A stretch of DNA of 64,000 bases from Sitta carolinensis (Eukaryota > Chordata > Aves > Passeriformes > Sittidae): the NCBI GenBank assembly GCA_032173965.1, contig CM063284.1, positions 118,084,410 to 118,148,409 on the forward strand, given 5' to 3'. The translations under genes were made by a program, and so were the position numbers. Positions 1 to 10,932 of this stretch are shown here, one piece after another. Position 1 is the first letter of the stretch. Each line of letters opens with the position of its first letter. A model generated the notes under the pieces. That model was not told the origin of the DNA and did not search any database. It worked only from the letters and a program-made list of their open reading frames with translations.

Positions 1-948
1 TGTTTTGCTATAGCCATACTATGCTAGCAACAGAACAGTTTGAAATATTTTTGTTCTCAGCATTTCAATGACATTTGGTATCCTCAAATGTACTTCTTTT
101 TGGGGGGCGTCAGGAAAGAGGTTGTCTAGTAGCAATTACGTTGTTAAGCATAATTAAAAAAAATTATATAGTGGCAATTTTCAGCAATTTTTCTCTTAAA
201 TATGTTTAGGAAAATAGTGTTTCTGTCCTGCTTTGAACACAGCACTTTTAGAGAAAGAGTTAAATGTAAACATAACTCAATTGTCAGCAAACTGTTTGAC
301 TTATTCCCATTTTACCTTTGGGAGGAGAGTAGTAGCACATTTTACTCTACATGTGTGCATGTATGCACATCCTGAGTCAATATGGGATTCCTCTAATTGT
401 CTGATTCTCCCACAAAGGATTACACACTGCAGGATGGCTGTAGCTTCACAGGTTTTGTTTTTCTAGGAGTGTTTCTTTGTCAGAATAAAATAGGAATCTT
501 ACCAGTTTTTGCTCATTTTGATGGCCTCTGATTTCATATCTAATATTTGACTGTATAAGTTCAAACTGCCTGTAATTTGCTCCAGAATAGAGTTACCCAG
601 GAGGGGCATATTAATGATTGTTCATTCTTAATTAGTGGTTTCAATTTGGTAAGAATGACATGCATGATGCATATTAGCTAAATTAGTGGGAAACTTATTA
701 AAGACAAAAAACAATTTTAGCATGAGCATGAAGGTGTAAATTTGAAAGTTGGAGATTTCAGATCTAAACAAATCCTGGCAAACTACCAGCAACGTGCCCA
801 ACAGAGTTAAAAAATCCCAACAACCTCATGATATTGAACACTGTTTCCATTAAGTTCCAGAACTCTGAGCCACAGAAGAATCTTTTTTTCTTTAAGAAAT
901 AAAAATTTACTTTGTAGATATTACCTTTTGAAGTCCAAAAATAAGAAA
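1..948. other. AT-rich unique DNA, no gene seen
   Basis: Unique-looking AT-rich sequence. The only open frame of note is 77 codons at 233-466. It has no recognisable domain and no splice context, so I treat it as chance. No repeat family was recognised. Confidence 0.6.
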
Positions 949-953
949 GGAAG

Positions 954-1101
954 AGGAAACAGAAAAGGAAAGGGAAAGGGAAAGGAAAAGGAAAAGAAAA
1001 GGAAAGGAAAAGGAAAAGGAAAAGGAAAAGGAAAAGGAAAAGGAAAAGGAAAAGGAAAAGGAAAAGGAAAAGGAAAAGGAAAAGGAAAAAGGAAGAAAAG
1101 G
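954..1101. repeat. Purine-only hexamer microsatellite, (GGAAAA)n
   Basis: A run of GGAAAA units, about 14 nearly perfect copies at roughly 1006-1089. It is flanked on the left by imperfect GGGAAA and GGAAAG variants and on the right by a decaying GGAAGAAAAGG end. All bases on the plus strand are purines. Because the unit is six bases long, it keeps frames open on both strands: a Gly-Lys repeat on plus (928-1152) and a Ser-Phe repeat on minus (907-1110). Both are artefacts of the repeat, not genes. Unit purity suggests a length-variable locus. Confidence 0.95.
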
Positions 1102-1111
1102 TATCAGCACA

Positions 1112-2696
1112 TACAGTCTCAGAGTGTTTATGACAGTCTCCTGGTTGTCTAGCTGCTTTCTTATTCTTTTCTATTTTACAAATAGGAACTTCTCCACTTC
1201 AGGAAATGTTCCAGGAATTTGGAATTTGACTCACAAAGTTTAATGAGTGTGCTAAGATGTACTCAAAATTGTATTTTCCTGCCATGCGCCATACCAGATA
1301 TACCAAATGAAAGGGTGCAGCTACAAAAGGGATGACAGCAGGAACCTCTGTGCCTCACCTCCCCAGTGTAGGTCTGTCAGTGGACAATATGCAAACCCTA
1401 AAATATTTGATAATTTTGAGGGTTTCTTACCAGCAATTCTCAGATGCCAACCATAAAGAAAACTGTGTAGGACAGGTTAAAATTGACAAAACCTCTGTTT
1501 CAGTCTGGGATATTCAAGAGGATCTGGATATTTTTCCCAGTTTTTTGTTTTGGTTTGAGTTTTTTCTTGTTTGTTTGTTTCTGCTTTTTTTTTAACAAGG
1601 TTTCCTCCCACCTCTTGCCTGCTTCAAACAGCAGTATGTTTCCTTTAGGCAGTTTTCTTCCCTTATGTGCTGTTTTTATTTCAGAAACTAGTCCTTGGAC
1701 TTGTCTTTCCAACTGTAGCCCCAGCAGACATCCTCTCTAATGCTCTAGTCTTAAAAAATTAATTTGAAGTAATAGACTAAAACAAGCTTGTTAAGGATGG
1801 TGTTAGCTGAGCCAATCACTAAAAGCTCTAGTTTTCAAAAACATATACACATCTATATGTGTGTATGGCACAGGAACAATAGGAAAGCGACTTTCTCTAA
1901 CATGCATGAAGCTTCACAGGCTATGGCAGACTCCAGAATGGACAAAATTAACATAACAGTACCCTGAATATCACTCAAACACTCATAATTTTTGATGACA
2001 ACTGTTTACAATAATAAAATTCTCAATACATGTGACAATGAGACAAAGGAAAATTCATATAATCAAGTGAAGGAAATTAAAAGGTGGGGGTAATAGCAAC
2101 ATCACCAGTGAGGGCAGAACAGCTCTGGTGACTTCTCTAGATATATGAATAAGACATGACTTTCTGGATCACAATCCAAAATAGCCCTAAACCTGATGAA
2201 GCACCAAGAGCCATGGAATGATCTCTAAACTATTTCAGTCACATTGCCATTTTGCACTTGCTGCAGTTAAAGCACTTACCACAATGCTTCTTAGCTTCTT
2301 TCAAGCTTCTTCATTCTGTGTTGGATTTAATTGGTTTTATCATTTCAGTCCCAGATGAGTTTTTCTTTCTGTTACATAGTCTGAGAATTGACAGACTGAA
2401 ATGGCACAACCAGCCTTCTATATTCATCAGTAAAAAGTGTTGCTTGAAAAGTGATGTCAAGCTGTGATCTTTCCTACTTACCTGGACAGAACTTGGAACG
2501 TGGACTACAGAATTTAATCTCTTGTACAGTTAATGCAAAAAAAGGAAAAGGTTATAATGTTGGGGGTTTTTGTTTTTATTTTTTTTTCAGTTACATGGGT
2601 TTTGGGTTTTTTAAAGTAGGTCTATCACAGCTGGAAAATGAGTAGAAATTTCATTACAGTTTTGCCCTGTCCTGATGTTTTCTGAATAATTTTATT
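1112..2696. other. AT-rich unique DNA with T-rich tracts, no gene seen
   Basis: Mostly unique sequence with T-rich low-complexity tracts at about 1541-1597 and 2564-2612. Open frames at 1332-1740 are short, overlap each other on both strands and pass through the T-rich tract, which gives runs of Phe. I see no exon. Confidence 0.55.
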
Positions 2697-2778
2697 CTTT
2701 TTTTTTGTTTGTTTGTTTGGGGTTTTTTTGTGGGTTTTGTTTGTTTGGGTTTTTTTGTTTGGTTTTTTTTTGTTTTTA
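2697..2778 (+). repeat. T/G low-complexity tract, (GTTT)n-like
   Basis: About 80 bases made almost only of T and G, with three GTTT units and several T runs of 6 to 9. It resembles the degenerate T-rich tracts common in bird introns and intergenic DNA. It is not the tail of any repeat I can recognise. Confidence 0.8.
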
Positions 2779-3556
2779 TCGTCTACATTCCATAGGCTTT
2801 CTGTTTGATACTAAATAGAAGCACTAAAAAAAGTGGTGAGATGCTGATAGAGTGAGATGACAGATTTTTGTCATTCCTAACATGTTAGTCATTTGTTTGG
2901 CCTAGTATTTCTGCATAGGATACCAGTATGTTCAATGATTGTGGGTTTCTAACGTGATATACCCTCTATCAGAAATCTCTGTTTCATGCCATCACCTGCA
3001 ATATCTGTGTTTTCTATAAAAAATAAAAGGCATTCAAAATTAACCATAGCTATTCCATAACATTAACATCCTTGTTTTTTATGGGCTAAAAATTAATTAA
3101 ATATTTAGAACTACTCTGTATATTTACAGTTTGCACATAATTTTTACATTGTAAATATTTTTGAGCAACCTAAAAACTGGTTTCATTTTCTCAATGCTAC
3201 TGTAACTTCTTCCATAGTTTTAAACTAAAATGGTCATTTTGTACAGTATACTCTGTAGAAAGATAAATGTTTCCAAAGGACAGTACACTATACCTTCCTA
3301 AACAATGTTTTGCTGATGAGAGGAAGTGTTGTGTTCAGGTTCAGCTGGCTTAAAAAATTATTTGGAAAATTACTGTTTAGGCAGCTTGAGATAGATAAGT
3401 ATGCAGCTGAAGACAGTGTACCACAAGGCATCACATGTGGAAGACAATTCCCTGCTTCCTCATATCTTCCTGCATTAGTAACATGGCAAATACTGAGTTT
3501 GTCTTGACATTTAAACATGGAAATGAGAAAGGATGATTTCTTTTTCAGATGTTTCA
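2779..3556. other. Unique DNA, no gene seen
   Basis: AT-rich sequence. Short open frames lie on both strands at 3288-3557 and overlap without any recognisable motif. Nothing is supported. Confidence 0.55.
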
Positions 3557-3591
3557 AATGTGTGTGTGTGTATACGTATACATATGTGCAA
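3557..3591. repeat. Short TG microsatellite with a palindromic TA/CG core
   Basis: About seven TG units followed by an alternating purine-pyrimidine stretch that contains the 12-base palindrome GTATACGTATAC. It is short and is a minor feature. Confidence 0.7.
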
Positions 3592-3599
3592 TATGTGTA

Positions 3600-4530
3600 A
3601 AATGAAAAAAAACCCCAAACAACAATACCCTGAGTGGTCTTCCTAAGGCTTTGATGTTTTTTACTTGAGACTGCTTAATCCCATTTTGAGCACAAAACTG
3701 CAGCTAGAAAAAGCTTTGAATTATTACAATCTCAAAATAGAGTGTTCCCAACTCTGCCTGTGCCTTACAATGCTTGGTGCAGCATTCCCAAGGGGCCCAG
3801 CATGCGCCCTTATGCAGACATCCCAAGGTCACCATCCCAAACTTCATCTCACTGCTGCACACAAAGCAAAGACTGAGGCAGAGGAGTGACAAGCTGCTTG
3901 AGAGAATGTGATGAGTTAGTGACAAAGCAGCATTCTTCAGTGCCTCAGCCTTCAAGACTATGGCTTTCCTGGTTCCTACAAAGCCATGGTTTGTTAATTA
4001 TGTTATTTTTTGTCAAATCATGTTTATAGAAGCTAAAATGTCTCTGCATTACTCCTATCGTAATATATCTATGAAAGCCTGAATACAGGGGAGCGAATTC
4101 TACAGGCTATTCTGATTTCAGTGAAATAAAAACAGTAATAAAATAATTTCAGGGCTGTATCAGAAATTCCTTTCACAGGAAGAAAAGGAATAAACCCAAT
4201 AGTAACACACAGAAACACACAATCTTTTAGTTTTATAAGAATGGTAATATTTCTCTGAAAGTAACACCTGATTCAGCAAACTTATTGAATAAGGTCCATT
4301 ATGTCTGCTTGAAAAAGCTATAACTTTAGATATTTTAAGTTAATCAGATTGTAAAACTGCACTAAATTCTTACCATTAAGCTACCTCACTTTCATTGAAT
4401 CCTGAATTCTCATTACAACTAATGTAAAGTAAAAATAATTCAGGTACTTGAAATTCGGGTATATTCTGCTCCCAATAACCATGTACATCTCCTACTAGCA
4501 GTAATGGTAGTTAGATACAAAATGGGAAAC
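3600..4530. other. Unique DNA, no gene seen
   Basis: AT-rich sequence with no recognisable repeat. Two short frames on opposite strands at 3665-3955 overlap and show no domain. Confidence 0.55.
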
Positions 4531-4538
4531 ATACACGT

Positions 4539-4571
<33 letters not shown>

Positions 4572-4625
4572 CATACATATATATATATATATATATAATA
4601 TATATATATATATATACACACATAT
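4531..4625. repeat. Composite microsatellite (CA)n-(TA)n-(CA)n
   Basis: A CA run of about 12 units passes into TA runs with two CATA interruptions. One dinucleotide phase slip (TAATAT) follows near 4597-4600, and the tract returns to ACACACA at its right end. The TA core is self-complementary and could form a hairpin or cruciform. The open frames across it on both strands encode His-Thr and Tyr-Ile or Cys-Val repeats and are artefacts. Confidence 0.95.
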
Positions 4626-6569
4626 CTCTGAGGTTGGCTTGAGAAGAACAGTAAAGATACCTATATATTCCAATCACCAGTTTATCTTCACAGTGGAGGT
4701 TTTAGACAGAGTATTTATTTAGCTGCAATTGGCAGCACAGCTTTACAGGGGATGGGATTTTTCTCATTTAACCTAAGCCACCAAAAGTTAGATTCTATAC
4801 CTAAGCTAGCTGTATAGAAATGCCTCTCTCTTTACACCATCTTGGGAGCTGAGACAATGATTTTAGAAGGGGTTTAGGATTTCTCTTGCTTCAAAACATC
4901 TTAAAATTTCAAATAAAAATTAGATGAAACACCTGCTAGCCTAGATATCCTTTAAAAAATGTAACAGTTTTTACATAGGTGCATCTTCATGTGAAGTAAT
5001 GAAAGTAAAGAGTGGGGACAGTCTCAAATTTCCAAGTGAAAAATAAGAATTTGTTTGTCTTTTTTCATCCATTTGTTTGTCTTTTTTTAACCCATTTCTG
5101 AAGACTGATAAAGGAGAGAAAGGTATATCACCTGGCAGAGTCAAAAGGTGAGATGTATAGCAGTTATACATGTCTTTGCAGCTGTGGAATCTCATTTCCA
5201 AGGTTTTCCTCATGTGGAGTTGGTCAAACAATTATTTGAAAGCAGGATTTATTATTAGCCTCCTTTCTGATAACCGAGTTGTTTCAGTCACAGTAGCTGG
5301 TACCAAAAGGAAGTCAGATATAGCATTCTCAGCTGCCTATAGCTCGTTTCCTTCATTTATTGCAAATTACTGGTCAATGAAACTATTCCTAAAGGAGGGA
5401 TTCTTGAGGCTAACCATTAAATTTGTTGGACTTCAAATACATAATCTCAATTTGAGAATGAATTTATATTTCTACCTAATATAAGATATTTTTCTTCTTG
5501 TTCCCCACTAAAGTCTGAAGCTTGGTCCTTAAATGGGATACATAATTTATCTGCTGAATGTATCTCATCATCTACTTAAGACTTCCCAATGTTTTTATTT
5601 GTTTATTTTGAGTGTTGATTTTCTCAGTTATATTTAGATTAGTGCAGGATTTATTTGAGCAGTTAATTTCAGAAGTCTCTGAAGAATTTATATCCACATG
5701 ATGATCTTATGTTTAATATTTTTTGAAAACTTAAACTTGGCAAATGATTTTTTTCGTGGCTTCAGCAAGGCTACCACTCCAAAACCCACCTTGGTGTTAC
5801 AGGGTGCTTTCAGGGTGGAACTCAGAAGGGTAGTTAAGAAGACCAGCTCTCAACTGCTGTAGTCCATCCTACTGTAAACAGAGCTGCACTGTGCAGTCTT
5901 ACAAATTCTCCAGTGGAGCTGACATGTTTATTTTTTTGGCTAAAAAGAAACATTTTGACACTGAAATGGAGCCTTCCTGTCCTGCAGCATGGCTGAAAAG
6001 AAAGCCAAGCTGGTTAAAACCAAAACAACACAATGAAATCAAACAGTGTGCAGCTGCCTCCTCAGGAATATCCCTGCAAGGCAGACAAACGGATACATTT
6101 ATTTCCCAGATTTGTTTGCTAATGTAAACATCCCAGTGCAAGCATTAGCCCTTCAAATCATGATATAGTTCTGGGGCAGTCTTGTGAGGAATTTAATTTC
6201 ATTAACACAAATCAGTCATTTGAGATTGCACTATCTGTACATGTATTCTTGTTTCAATATATTTCATGACGCGGTGCCAAAGGTCCCATTCTTCAGACAA
6301 ATGCTCAATAGCTGTGCATCACCTTTCTAGAAGAGTAAACTGGGCATAGTACACAAACAAAAGCTTGACTTCCTTTTAAGTTTGCACCTCTATTGACCAA
6401 ATAAAACAGGTATCACTTTCATATTTTCAAAAGCTTTTGAAGTAGAAGATGAAATAATTGTATGTTACTTAGCAGGAGAAAACACCATGATTAGTGATTA
6501 AAAAGAGGAAACAGGGTATTTTCCCCTTCTGTTAACACTCTAACTTGCATGTCTGGCAGCAAGTAACCT
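4626..6569. other. AT-rich unique DNA with one small tandem duplication, no gene seen
   Basis: No exon or repeat family was recognised. A 104-codon frame at 5170-5484 has no domain and its composition is like the surrounding DNA. The only structure is the duplicated unit at 5051-5095, listed separately. Confidence 0.55.
5051..5095 (+). repeat. Two-copy tandem duplication of a 22-23 bp T-rich unit
   Basis: The unit beginning TTGTTTGTCTTTTTT and ending in CCAT or CCCAT occurs twice, back to back (5051-5072 and 5073-5095). The copies differ by a T insertion and a few substitutions, which suggests local slippage. Confidence 0.75.
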
Positions 6570-6960
6570 TAGTGTGAGGTGTCACATCCCCTGGAGTCAG
6601 AGACACTGCCTGCATGGCTCAGCAGGGCAGGGGTCGGAGCACCACCAAGGGCACAACACCCTTCCCACCTCCCTGCAGCCACCCTGGTCTGCCTGTTGCC
6701 ACTCTTCAGTCCTTCCAACCCATGGTATTGGCTCTTTTCAGCGACCCCAGCCCAGCTTCACTGCCCCAATTCAGCAAGGTGCTGTCCCTGGAAGGCACTG
6801 TCTGTACAGGCTGGTGACTGGGACAGCTGCACAAAGGCACTTCACGCTGCAGGCAGGAGGGATGTGGCATCTCTCTAAGAGGGGAGGTGGAATCAGGCTT
6901 TCTCTCCACAAGCACTGAAGCTCATGGAACGCCCATGCCACAGCCTGGGCTTGTGTCCAT
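6570..6960. other. GC-richer patch with overlapping stop-poor frames
   Basis: About 390 bases are clearly richer in G and C than the flanks. As a result several frames are open at once: three on plus at 6574-6918 and two on minus at 6706-6968. Simultaneous opening on both strands is what base composition alone gives. I see no domain, splice pair or known repeat. It could be an unrecognised old repeat or simply a GC-rich island. Confidence 0.35.
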
Positions 6961-9900
6961 ATGCTCATTATAATATAACTACAGCAAATGAAACCCAGGT
7001 CCCTCCAGAAAACACATTAGAGAGGCTTAGAAGTCTCCATATAAAACCACATCATATTTTTAGTCATACCTTTTTAATGTACTGTCTTTAAGCAACAGGA
7101 TGCTGAGGGGCAAGATGGTTTTGCCACCACTGTGTGAGTGGGAAGGGCAGTTGAGATACCAGTGAAATTTTGACTGCCCATATTCCCCATACTGGCAGGG
7201 CAGAGCACTTCGGCTGCTGTCTTTAATTATGTTCCGGTGCCTTAATTTGGACAGTCTTTGTGGGTAAATAAATCCTCTCCTGGGAAATCTTTAACTCTGC
7301 GTTGTTTTCTTTACATAGGTGAGACATTGCCTACACTTTACCATTTTTTTCATGATGTTTTATGGCCTGTAACACTGAAGTCCCTGTTGCATGTTACAAC
7401 CTAAACTTCTGCTTTCTGTCCTTGATGCAAAGCTAATTGCATTCCTCAGTGAGGATGCAGCATGCAGACAGACAGAGGCACAATTTTCTCTGACATGGGA
7501 ACAGCCAATTTTATTATAAAATACATAGATCAGAAAAAAATAAAATAACTTCTTTTATAGCTTCTTTTCATTAATCAGACTGTTCATGCTGTGAATTTGT
7601 GAAATTTTACAGGGATTAAATTGTACAGGGATTCAATATGAATAAACCCCTTGACTCACCCCAGGAGCATCAGATCTCAGTCTTTGTTAAAGAGGGTTTT
7701 GATAAATCTACTGCACAATTTTTGTGCTTCATTTCAAAACCTTGCAGAATGTCTTACTCTGCCTAGATTAACAAGGTGTAAACAATATTTAAATAGATGG
7801 GCAAAAAAGCAAGCCAGTGACTAAAAACCAGGCTCCAGCAGAAGGATGAGGGAGCACAGAAGTTTAGCCAGCTGTTTCTATGAAATGCAGAAAGAAGGCA
7901 GAATGCCACTTGACAATTTTTAATTCTTCTGGAAGAAACAGTTGGAGATCATATGCTCTCTAGCAGTTAGAATACCAAAATAAGTACTCCTTTTGCCAGC
8001 AGCAGTAGGAAAACACGTTTTTGTCCCTTCTGTACTTTGTGCCATGTTTCCTAAAAATCACATACTGGTATCACAGCCACGTTCAACCTGTGAGAACACT
8101 ATTGAGCTAAAATTTGATGGTACTGTTGTCTCATAGGATACAGTCTCCTTGTATAATTTAAAAAAATAGGAAAAAAAATTAAAGCTCTTCTCTTTTTATA
8201 TGCTTGAGGTCCTTTGGAGAAAACAGTTCTTCAGAAGTGCTCTTTTGGGTCCTGAGGGTTAGTCACGTCTGGCAAGGATGGGGAACCAAATGTGGTGTTT
8301 TCATCAGTAAAAGGGAAATAGACTAACTTGGGTTCTTGGAAGCTCCCAAACATTCCCCCAGCAAGTGACTGAGTTGGAGAGCCACAGAAATCCTCCGTGT
8401 GTGCCACCAGAGCTGGAAATCTGAAAACTTCATCACAGCTTCCTTTGTTATATGTTAGTCGCATGAGAGAAATCATACCAGGGCAGGAAAGTGGTAATTT
8501 CTCAGCTGCCCTTAAAAATATCACCTAAGACTAGGACCAAAAACCTAGCTTTGGAGAAGTCTTTTCTACTTTTTTTTCAGAGACAGAAAAGGCAAGTGAG
8601 CTGATGACAGAGACAGAAACACTGCCTTGATTTTCAGGAACCACATGAAAAATCCAGATATTTTTCATCGCTGTCTGCTGGGTCTGTGTTATTATGGTAA
8701 ACAGTGGTTTGCTATATGAATACTTCCTGAAATTCCCCTGGTTTTTCAGACCTACCTCATTCTGCTTCAGTGGGGACAGTAAATTTCAGCCTACCTAAAG
8801 GAAAAAAACCAAGTAAAATTGTACACTCTGATTATGGAAAATAGGAAATAAGGACATTTTTGGCAACATTAATCAAATAGCACTTTGACATATCTTTTTG
8901 TTCATTCGGAGGCTGACTTCATCCTCTGACTTACGCCTTGATTACTGCTAGAAATTACTGAAGCCAATTTGGCACTCAGGGTATTAGCCAAGTCAGAGAG
9001 GCATTGTGAACATTACAGAGTGCTGCTTAGGTGGGACAGCTGAGTCAGCCAAGAAGACCACGTGAGAGCGTGGCAAATCCTCTAGCACAAAGAGAACTTT
9101 CCTAGTCTAAAAACTGGTCTCAGAAAATGTGGAAATTCTCAAAACCATTAGACAGCAGAAAATCAGCAGGGTGGAAGTGAGTTCTGGAAGGTTTACAAAG
9201 CTGTGTGTTAATGAGTGTCATTTACCACCACCCCTGGTGAATGTTGGTATGAAAAGTATTTTCTTTCAAAAGATGCTTGCCATCAGGTAATGTTTTCTTT
9301 AAGCTTTCAACCATTTGCTTCTCCTTGACATTCTCTTGAGATGGTATTTCAGGGTTAACAACAAAGAACAACTTCTAACTGAAAACATCTGTGGAAATGG
9401 ACACAGTCTGCAAATACTGCATGATACACAATGGCTGATTTGTGCCACAAAACTTAAATAAAAGTCATGGGGAGCAACTTGTTTTAGTGCTTTGAGTCAC
9501 AGTCTGAATTGTAATTGTCCTGGTTCCCTGTCCAGTGGATTGCTAAATCATGCTAATAGTATATGGCTTATTTAATACTACCACATTTAACTGTAGATGG
9601 ATCAAGTGAGCATTTATCATTTTGAAATCCGTATTCTGGGTGCTTTTTTTGTTTGTTGGTGTTTTTCTTGTTGCTGTTATTGTTCCACAAACTAAAGAAT
9701 TAGAAAACAATCTCCTTTAGTAGAGTAATTCCCCCAATTCTCACATCCCTCCCACCACTGCCTCCACTTTTTTCTAATTTTCATGCCATAATCCTGGGCC
9801 AATTACCTCAAATGGCCACATTAGTTCCTTGAATAAGTCTTTTCTTTATTAAGCAGCTTTTGACAGAATGAAAAAAAAAAGCAATATTGAGGAATGTCAC

Positions 9901-10910
9901 TATAACAATGTAAATTGTATGCCTGCATTTTTTATTAATAAGGTTGGACTCTCTGAGGGACTAAGTTACATTGTTTTATGGGATTAAATTATTAGACCTG
10001 GAACCGAGAAGAGCCTTGTCCTATTGTTGAAGAGGCTGCTGGGGAGCATGGAACTGCAGGGAGCATTGACGAGTCATGGTGAGATCTTATTTCTCCATAG
10101 AGATCTAATATCCCAGCTGCTCCAAATGCACCTGAATGGGTACTAGAGAGCTGAGGAAGCTAACTCGTGGCAGATGGGACCAGACCAAATGGTCAGTGAA
10201 ATGAGCACATTCAACTAATGCACTAACCATCTCTAAACTGTTCTCCATCAATAATTTAGGGCCTTATGTCATAGTTTGTTAAAAATTATCTTTGATTAGT
10301 TATGTTATTAATACAATATGCACATTACAATAGTGCCACATTTTCTATCCATCAGAGTCAGAATAAGTCAATATGAGTGCATCAATAATTTATATTTGGT
10401 ATACTAGTCAATTTTCTGCATGCAATAACATTGCCTCCTGACAATTACTGAATGCAACTGGTGCTTTTACCTCTATATTTTTAATTAGGTCATATTCATT
10501 TTCCAAAATATATGCAATACTGGATTATTTGGGGGTTGATGATGATTTTTGACAGTGGAAGTGGGGGGGTTTTATGTAAGATTCAAAGCAAAATGAGAGA
10601 GAATGTGCATTTCAGAAATAAAAGCAGACTATTCATGACTTCCTGTGCTTTGCTTCCACAAAATCTAGCAAGGAGCAAACCCCTCTGTTAGTTTTTCTGG
10701 TACAAGTGTAAATAGAAAGCAATATCCTTCATTTAAATGCATTTACAGTATCACAGAACTGAATCCGAACCAGTGGTTTGTGACCCTTACATATTTAGTT
10801 TAATGTAAAAGAGCAGCCCACTAAAAACCTTATTTGCATGACAGCCCCAGAGGAAAAAAATTAGTTACAACTTCTTCATGGTTTCTAAATATCCTTTTTG
10901 GTTTGATGTT
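6961..10910. other. Unique DNA, no gene seen
   Basis: Almost 4 kb of AT-rich sequence without a recognised repeat. A 97-codon minus frame at 8231-8524 shows no domain. The stretch at about 10,240-10,480 is very AT-rich with several ATTA/TAAT motifs, but I cannot distinguish conservation from composition by eye. Confidence 0.5.
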
Positions 10911-10932
10911 TGTTTTGTTTTTTTTTTTTTTT
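10911..10932 (+). repeat. Poly-T tract
   Basis: An uninterrupted run of 15 T follows a TGTTTTG lead-in. It is low-complexity sequence with no adjoining retroposon recognised. Confidence 0.85.

Noticed and set aside
907..1152. Gly-Lys repeat protein on plus and Ser-Phe repeat protein on minus
   Set aside because: Both are produced by the GGAAAA hexamer array, whose unit length is a multiple of three and holds no stop codon in these frames.
4440..4722. Cys-Val, Tyr-Ile and His-Thr rich open frames
   Set aside because: Translation of the CA/TA microsatellite on both strands.
6574..6968. Cluster of five open frames in one GC-richer patch
   Set aside because: Frames open on both strands at once indicate base composition. 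No domain or splice context was found.
8231..8524. 97-codon minus-strand frame
   Set aside because: The length is within chance expectation for 64 kb in six frames, and no motif was recognised.
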